From contig CALLKF010000128.1 of the NCBI GenBank assembly GCA_938008535.1, positions 1-11,759 of the forward strand: a stretch of 11,759 nucleotides of DNA, written 5' to 3'. Positions 7,233-11,759 of this stretch are shown here, in pieces; the stretch's first letter is position 1, and every line of letters starts with the position of its first letter. The stretch comes from an uncultured Saprospirales bacterium (GTDB taxonomy: Bacteria > Bacteroidota > Bacteroidia > Chitinophagales > JADIYW01). The notes under the pieces are model-generated. The model was not told the DNA's origin. It searched no databases and was given only the letters and a program-made list of their open reading frames with translations. The translations under genes were made by a program, and so were the position numbers.

Positions 7233-8219
7233 ATGTACATAGTCAATCAATGGTATTTAGCTTGTTTTTTAGATGAATTAAATCATCAAAATCCACTTAA
7301 AAAGAAAATTTGTGGAGAAGAAATAGTTGTTTTTAAAGCAGCATCTGGAAAAATTTGTGTAGTAGAAGATAGATGTTGCCATCGAAATGTAAATCTCTCT
7401 CTTGGATATATTCAAGGAGAAAATTTAAAATGTGGTTATCATGGTTGGGAATATAATTGTGAAGGAAAATGTGTGGTAATACCATCTTTGCCAAACGAAG
7501 AACGCATTCCTGCTTCAGCAAAAATTAAAAAATATCAAGTTGAAATAAAATATAAATCCGTTTGGATTTGGATAGGTGACGAGCAAAAAAGAGATGTTTC
7601 ATTAATTCCACCAATGCACGAAATGGATGCATATCCAATGGTGTATAATTATCATTTTATCAATGCTGATTTGCAGTTGGTTGCCGAAAGTTTGTTTGAT
7701 GCTTATCATATCAATCATGTGCATCGAAATTCTATCAAAGGAATGATGGGTGCATTGAAAGATGAACAAATTGAGTTTAATGTAAAAGTCGATGAACACT
7801 CATTGATTGGTCAATATTTCCGAGATAATGATAGAAGTATTTTTGAGCGCATTTATTTTGGAAATAATAAAAAAGTAGAAACGCACTTTGGATTTTGGTT
7901 TCCGAATATTTCCAAACTCGATATTCGTTTCAAAGACAGACACATGGTGATTTACGAACATTTTTATCAGGTAGATGAAAATACGGTTTGTATGTGTCAG
8001 GTTACTTTATGGAAAAATATTTTAGGATTTTTACCATTGCCATTTGCCAAACAATTTATGTTAAATAAATCTATAAAAATTGTGCAGGAAGATATTGCAT
8101 TTCTAGAAAATAATAAACGTATTCGACAAGAAACAGGAAAGTCGGATTTATTAATTAAATCAGATGATGTGACGTTTGAGTTTATGAAATTATGGAAACG
8201 TAAAACTATTAATCAATAA
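7233..8219 (+). CDS. Rieske non-heme iron oxygenase, possible carotenoid ring oxidase (CruH-like)
   Basis: The 328-residue protein has an N-terminal Rieske domain with [2Fe-2S] ligands Cys48, His50, Cys67 and His70 (CCHRN ... CGYHGW). The C-terminal catalytic domain has the mononuclear iron set Asp156, His159 and His164 (ESLFDAYHINHVH) and probably Asp287 (VQEDIAFLE). All ligands are present, so it should be an active monooxygenase or dioxygenase needing an external reductase, none of which is encoded here. The start WYLACFLDEL is a usual Rieske-oxygenase opening. The gene lies between cruF and the crtU/cruE-like gene. From memory, synechoxanthin synthesis uses CruH, a Rieske-type oxidase acting on ring methyls made aromatic by CruE, so a similar role is proposed from context. 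Substrate and position are not shown by the sequence, and other hydroxylations are possible. Confidence 0.8.
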   Translation: MYIVNQWYLACFLDELNHQNPLKKKICGEEIVVFKAASGKICVVEDRCCHRNVNLSLGYIQGENLKCGYHGWEYNCEGKCVVIPSLPNEERIPASAKIKKYQVEIKYKSVWIWIGDEQKRDVSLIPPMHEMDAYPMVYNYHFINADLQLVAESLFDAYHINHVHRNSIKGMMGALKDEQIEFNVKVDEHSLIGQYFRDNDRSIFERIYFGNNKKVETHFGFWFPNISKLDIRFKDRHMVIYEHFYQVDENTVCMCQVTLWKNILGFLPLPFAKQFMLNKSIKIVQEDIAFLENNKRIRQETGKSDLLIKSDDVTFEFMKLWKRKTINQ

Positions 8220-8251
8220 CTTTTCTAAAGTTTTAAACTTTAGAAAAGTTA
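8217..8251. repeat. Perfect 35-bp palindrome between the Rieske gene and crtU
   Basis: The left arm TAACTTTTCTAAAGTTT (8217-8233) and its exact reverse complement (8235-8251) flank a single T at 8234. The first three bases are the TAA stop of the Rieske gene, and the right arm ends 11 nt before the crtU ATG. As RNA it could form a long A/U-rich hairpin. It is not followed by a U tract, so it is not a standard intrinsic terminator on the plus strand. It may be a processing or attenuation element or a copy of a dispersed palindromic repeat. Confidence 0.9.
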
Positions 8252-8262
8252 ATCTAAATTAT

Positions 8263-9774
8263 ATGAAAAACTGGCTACGTTCAAAAATTAAATCAAAATT
8301 AAAAAACTATAAAGTAGCAATAAATACTATTGATTCGAGTTTGCCTAAAAATGTTACTATACAAAAAAAAGTAGCAATTATTGGTGCAGGAATTGCAGGT
8401 TTAAGTGCTGCTGCCAACTTAGCAGAACGTGGTTTTGATGTTACATTATTTGAAAAAAATGATTATTTAGGTGGAAAAGTTGGTTCATGGAAGTTTGAAA
8501 GCAATGGTGAAACGCTGCAAGTTGAACATGGTTTTCATGCATTTTTTAGACAGTACTATAATCTTAGAAATTTTATGAAAAAGATAGATGTGTACAAACA
8601 TCTGATTCCAATTTCTGATTATGTTATTTTTTATCAAAACGGCAAACAGCAAGGTTTTGCAGGCATCGACAATACACCAGGTTTAAATATTGTTGACTTG
8701 AGAAAAAAAGGTGTGGTGAACTTTTTTACATTCATCAATCCATTATCGATTTCATTTTTGAAGTTGTTGCGTTTTCATCCAACAAAAACATTTGAAAAAT
8801 ATGACAGCGTAAGTTTTGAAACATTTGCAAAACAAACCATGATGCCAAGTCATATGCGTTTGGTATTTAATAGTTTTGCTCGTGCGTTTTTTGCAGAACC
8901 ACATAAAATGAGTTTAGCAGAATTAATTAAAGGATTTCATTTTTATTTTTTAAGTAATGATGATGGTTTGATTTATGATGTATTGAATGACGATTTTGAA
9001 CATACTTTCTTAAAACCAACAGAAGAATTTATAGTAAAACATAATGGAAAAATTAAGAGAAATACAGCAATTAATAAGATAGAATATACGGATGGAAAAT
9101 TCAAAATTCAAGATGATATTTTTGATTACTGTATTTTGAGTTTAGACGTAAAACATGCTAAAAATTTAATTGCTAATTCAGATAGTTTGCATCAGTTTCC
9201 TGCTTTGAAAAATAATTTTGAATCACTCAAATGTACTGACAGATATGCTGTTCTGCGTGTTTGGACAGACAAATTTGAAACACAAAAAGATTTGCCTTAT
9301 TTCGTTTTTACAGACAGATTAAAGTGTTTAGATAGTGTTACTTTTTATCATAAAATGGAAAAAGAATCTGCTGCTTGGAGCCAAAAAAATAATGGTGGAA
9401 TTTTTGAATTACATTCATATTCTTTGTCTGACGATTTAAAAGACAATGAACAAATTAAGAAACAATTATTGGATGAATTGTATCACTATTTTGCTGAATT
9501 AAAAGGTATGAAAATTAAACATGAGTATTTTCAGCACCGCGATGATTTTCCGGCGTTCCATTTAAATCAATACAAAAACAGACCAACTATAAAAACAGAA
9601 ATTCCAAATTTATTTTTAGCTGGAGATTGGGTCAAATTGCCGGTTCCTTCTATGTTAATGGAAGCTGCATATACGTCAGGTGCAATGGCATCAAACTATA
9701 TTTTCAATCAAGAAAATCTACAGGAAAATTTATTAGAAAGTGTATATAGTTATGGTTTGATGAGAAATAAATAA
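8263..9774 (+). CDS. crtU: Carotene desaturase/methyltransferase (CrtU/CruE-like)
   Basis: This FAD-dependent enzyme (503 residues) belongs to the group that aromatises beta rings by desaturation with methyl migration, giving phi or chi rings (isorenieratene, chlorobactene, renierapurpurin). After a basic 34-residue N-terminal extension comes KKVAIIGAGIAGLSAA with GxGxxG at 41-46, Glu64 and LGGKVGSW. The block VEHGFHAFFRQYYN (87-100) is characteristic of CrtU/CruE relatives. The C-terminus has LFLAGDWVKLPVPSMLMEAA (about 450-469), the FAD-binding ending of the ZDS/CrtU branch rather than CrtI. Its position in a carotenoid operon next to a Rieske oxygenase supports the call. Phi versus chi outcome cannot be decided. 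A desaturase lacking methyl transfer is the main alternative. A perfect palindrome precedes its start. Confidence 0.78.
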   Translation: MKNWLRSKIKSKLKNYKVAINTIDSSLPKNVTIQKKVAIIGAGIAGLSAAANLAERGFDVTLFEKNDYLGGKVGSWKFESNGETLQVEHGFHAFFRQYYNLRNFMKKIDVYKHLIPISDYVIFYQNGKQQGFAGIDNTPGLNIVDLRKKGVVNFFTFINPLSISFLKLLRFHPTKTFEKYDSVSFETFAKQTMMPSHMRLVFNSFARAFFAEPHKMSLAELIKGFHFYFLSNDDGLIYDVLNDDFEHTFLKPTEEFIVKHNGKIKRNTAINKIEYTDGKFKIQDDIFDYCILSLDVKHAKNLIANSDSLHQFPALKNNFESLKCTDRYAVLRVWTDKFETQKDLPYFVFTDRLKCLDSVTFYHKMEKESAAWSQKNNGGIFELHSYSLSDDLKDNEQIKKQLLDELYHYFAELKGMKIKHEYFQHRDDFPAFHLNQYKNRPTIKTEIPNLFLAGDWVKLPVPSMLMEAAYTSGAMASNYIFNQENLQENLLESVYSYGLMRNK

Positions 9775-9781
9775 TTTTATA

Positions 9782-10708
9782 TTATTCCCAAACCAAGTTT
9801 GCTTTTTCTTTGGCAATGCCAATTTTTACTATTGAACCAACGTTAAAATGCAAAAAATCAGATTCAATTCCATCTGAAAAAAGTACACCGTTTGTTGGCA
9901 TAAATGATTCAACCGTTAATTTATCTTCTGCTGAAATAATTCCTGCAACTAAATCTATTTTTGATTTCTTACTTAAAAATGGTTCACGTACAGCAAACAT
10001 TAATTCATCATCTTTTAAGTCGATAATTTTATGTTTTTTTTTATTGTTATGTTCAATAAAATCATGCAAACCAATAGACATATTGTAAACAGAACTCAGC
10101 CAACCAGTAGAGCCAGATTTTGTAGAAACAATAATTCCAGACGACGATTGATTTTCAACTTTATTGTTGTAAGAAATTTTATATCGTGCTGAAATATGAG
10201 ATGATGCGCCAATAAAAAAATCATTAAAAGCAAGCAAGCGTTGTCCATCATTTAATTGAGCTTCTGCTAGTGTTGCAATTTTTGATGTGTAGTTATTGTT
10301 GATCACATTCTCAATGACATCCATAAAATTAGTTGGAATAAAAGGCAACAAAACACCATCATATCGTTCAATATCAGGATTTATTGCAACTATTGGAATT
10401 TCATTCACATATTTTGCAGTATTTGCAACTAAACCATCTTGACCAATTACAATAACTACTTGATTTTTATTAAATAAAAACGATGGCAAAAAAGTACGTT
10501 CAATAATTTTATTTTTTAAAACCATTGAAAGTTGTCGCTGAACTAACGAAAGTGATTGATGAAAATTTTCATTTTCTATTTCATAATCATCAAAATTTCC
10601 ACCAGCATGTTCGATATAAAATTTGGCTTGCGCTTTTGTATTAAATCGATTGATTAACGTTTCTAAACGTGTTTTATTTTTAACTACGATAGCGTATTCG
10701 ATGCTCAT
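9782..10708 (-). CDS. Divergent NAD(+) kinase-like protein
   Basis: The 308-residue protein resembles the NAD kinase/diacylglycerol kinase fold. The nucleotide-phosphate motif is VIVIGQDGLVANTAKY (85-100), where the usual GGDG is GQDG but the catalytic-type Asp91 is kept. NDFFIGA (162-168) matches the Asn-Asp/Glu NAD-contact motif. SGIIVSTKSGSTGW (190-203) is a changed form of the DGxxxSTPTGSTAY loop. A C-terminal beta-rich half (about 205-305) fits the family. An N-terminal part of about 80 residues is longer than the simple lobe. The altered motifs suggest this is a specialised paralogue, not the housekeeping nadK. It starts 3 nt after the stop of an SPFH protein gene, so the two are one unit. 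Substrate (NAD, NADH or another molecule) is unknown. Confidence 0.72.
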   Translation of the reverse strand: MSIEYAIVVKNKTRLETLINRFNTKAQAKFYIEHAGGNFDDYEIENENFHQSLSLVQRQLSMVLKNKIIERTFLPSFLFNKNQVVIVIGQDGLVANTAKYVNEIPIVAINPDIERYDGVLLPFIPTNFMDVIENVINNNYTSKIATLAEAQLNDGQRLLAFNDFFIGASSHISARYKISYNNKVENQSSSGIIVSTKSGSTGWLSSVYNMSIGLHDFIEHNNKKKHKIIDLKDDELMFAVREPFLSKKSKIDLVAGIISAEDKLTVESFMPTNGVLFSDGIESDFLHFNVGSIVKIGIAKEKANLVWE

Positions 10709-10711
10709 TCT

Positions 10712-11719
10712 TTATTTTTGATTAATCATCGAATCTAACAAATCTGGACTGATATTTAGCGTTCCAATTTTTTCTGCATTTTGCGCCAATTCTCTAAAAG
10801 CTAATGAAATATTGAATTTTGGGTCGGTGTTATTTTGTAGTGCAGTTAATATTTTCCAATCAATTTCTTTATATGGTTTCAGCGTCGCATCTATAATAAA
10901 TGCTTGTGTTTCAGCTTCTTTTCTTTCGTTCGCAGTCTTTTGCTCAATCAATGCTTTTCGTTCAGTTTCAATGGCAATATCAGCTTGCACTTTCATTTCA
11001 GCTAATTTGCGTTCATTGTCTGCGCGCTGCACTTCAGCTTCCATTTTCTTCTCATCAATTTGTTTCTTTTTTTCTTCAACTGCAATTTCCGTATTCAATT
11101 CACTTTCTTTTATTTTGCGTTCTTGTTCAACTGCAAAATTTCTTCTTTCATAAACAGCTTGGTCTGCTTCTTGCGATAATTTTTCGCGTGTTTCTGTTTC
11201 TAAGGCACGTTCCATTTCTGGTGTTGCACGAATAGCTAAAATACTAACACTTAAAATTTCTATACCTAAAATAGAAATGGCTTTTGATGCATTTAAACCA
11301 TCTGCAATCTTTGTTTCAATCATTTTTGCAGAACGAATGGATTCTTTTAAACCAAGTTCATGTATGAAAGATGATGTTGCTGTTTGTGCTTCATTAATGA
11401 TACGTTGACTTAATTTTTCTGCATCATTTTTTTTATAAATTCCGTTTGCATCTACCGTAAAATCTAATAGTTCAGCTAATTGCTTTGGATTTCCAATTTT
11501 ATAAGTGACTTGACCTTGAATGGAAATACTTTGATAATCGTTCGTGGTTTCATTAAAAATAAATGGCAAATCATTACTACCAATTGGCACTACTGCAATA
11601 GATGTATTTGGTGCAAAATAGAAGAACGAAAGTCCACGACCTTCTTTTGCAATATTTCCATTTTTAAACTGAATAACATACGTCATCGAGTCAAATTTTA
11701 TGTAACTAATTCCAAACAT
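10712..11719 (-). CDS. SPFH/band-7 domain protein with long coiled coil
   Basis: This 335-residue protein has an SPFH/band-7 domain at about residues 10-165, including VTYKIGNPKQLAELLDF (71-87) and LGIEILSVSILAIRATPEMERALE (151-174). A charged, Ala/Glu/Lys-rich coiled coil follows from about 168 to 272, then a short helical tail. SPFH proteins such as stomatin, prohibitin and flotillin oligomerise through the coiled coil and usually sit at membranes as scaffolds. Here there is no N-terminal transmembrane segment or signal peptide, so membrane attachment would be peripheral, or the protein may be cytosolic. The ATG at 11719 has an A-rich leader and no clear Shine-Dalgarno site. It is the upstream member of a two-gene unit with the NAD-kinase-like protein. 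Any transcriptional start lies near or beyond the window edge. Confidence 0.85.
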   Translation of the reverse strand: MFGISYIKFDSMTYVIQFKNGNIAKEGRGLSFFYFAPNTSIAVVPIGSNDLPFIFNETTNDYQSISIQGQVTYKIGNPKQLAELLDFTVDANGIYKKNDAEKLSQRIINEAQTATSSFIHELGLKESIRSAKMIETKIADGLNASKAISILGIEILSVSILAIRATPEMERALETETREKLSQEADQAVYERRNFAVEQERKIKESELNTEIAVEEKKKQIDEKKMEAEVQRADNERKLAEMKVQADIAIETERKALIEQKTANERKEAETQAFIIDATLKPYKEIDWKILTALQNNTDPKFNISLAFRELAQNAEKIGTLNISPDLLDSMINQK

Positions 11720-11759
11720 TGTTTTGTTATTTTATGGTTTGATAATTTTTTTTTGCTAA

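Noticed and set aside
9775..9781. Bidirectional terminator between crtU and the NAD-kinase-like gene
   Set aside because: Only seven bases separate the stop codons and no hairpin is visible across the junction.
10812..11235. Two long plus-strand open frames (10812-11153 and 10900-11235)
   Set aside because: They lie wholly antisense to the SPFH coiled coil. Their Ser/Phe/Leu-rich composition is what the Glu/Lys/Ala-rich codons give in reverse.

Overview
The window is AT-rich (by eye about two thirds A+T) and gene-dense, with almost no intergenic DNA. The protein families, the lack of clear Shine-Dalgarno sites and a TTTG / TAnnTTTG promoter-like pair point to a Bacteroidota bacterium. A Chitinophagales-like lineage is a guess. 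The core of the window is a carotenoid biosynthesis locus with two divergent arms around a 167-bp regulatory gap (4882-5048).

Leftward arm (minus strand, 4881 to 135): a CrtI-type phytoene desaturase (GTG start), a CrtB phytoene synthase overlapping it by 14 nt, and a fused CrtYc-CrtYd type lycopene cyclase (TTG start). These are followed at short spacing by both subunits of a 3-oxoacid CoA-transferase (scoA, scoB) and a small protein of unknown function. This arm makes lycopene and closes a beta ring.

Rightward arm (plus strand, 5049 to 9774): a CrtD-like 3,4-desaturase, a CruF-type carotenoid 1',2'-hydratase overlapping it by 23 nt, a Rieske non-heme iron oxygenase, a perfect 35-bp palindrome, and a CrtU/CruE-like carotene desaturase/methyltransferase. 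CruF and CrtD are expected to tailor the open (psi) end and the CrtU-like enzyme to aromatise the ring. The Rieske protein is the likeliest source of an extra oxidation. Read together, the locus suggests a monocyclic aromatic carotenoid with a hydroxylated, further desaturated acyclic end, possibly also oxidised on the ring. That would differ from the saproxanthin, myxol or zeaxanthin type products usually linked to this phylum. No crtE, crtZ, crtW or carotenoid glycosyl/acyltransferase gene lies in the window.

Right flank (minus strand, 11719 to 9782): an SPFH/band-7 protein and, 3 nt behind it, a divergent NAD-kinase-like protein with altered signature motifs. This two-gene unit converges on the carotenoid arm with only 7 nt between stop codons. 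Left flank: the last 40 codons of an unidentified plus-strand gene. There is no stretch over 300 bases without a gene, and I saw no RNA gene, CRISPR array or insertion sequence.
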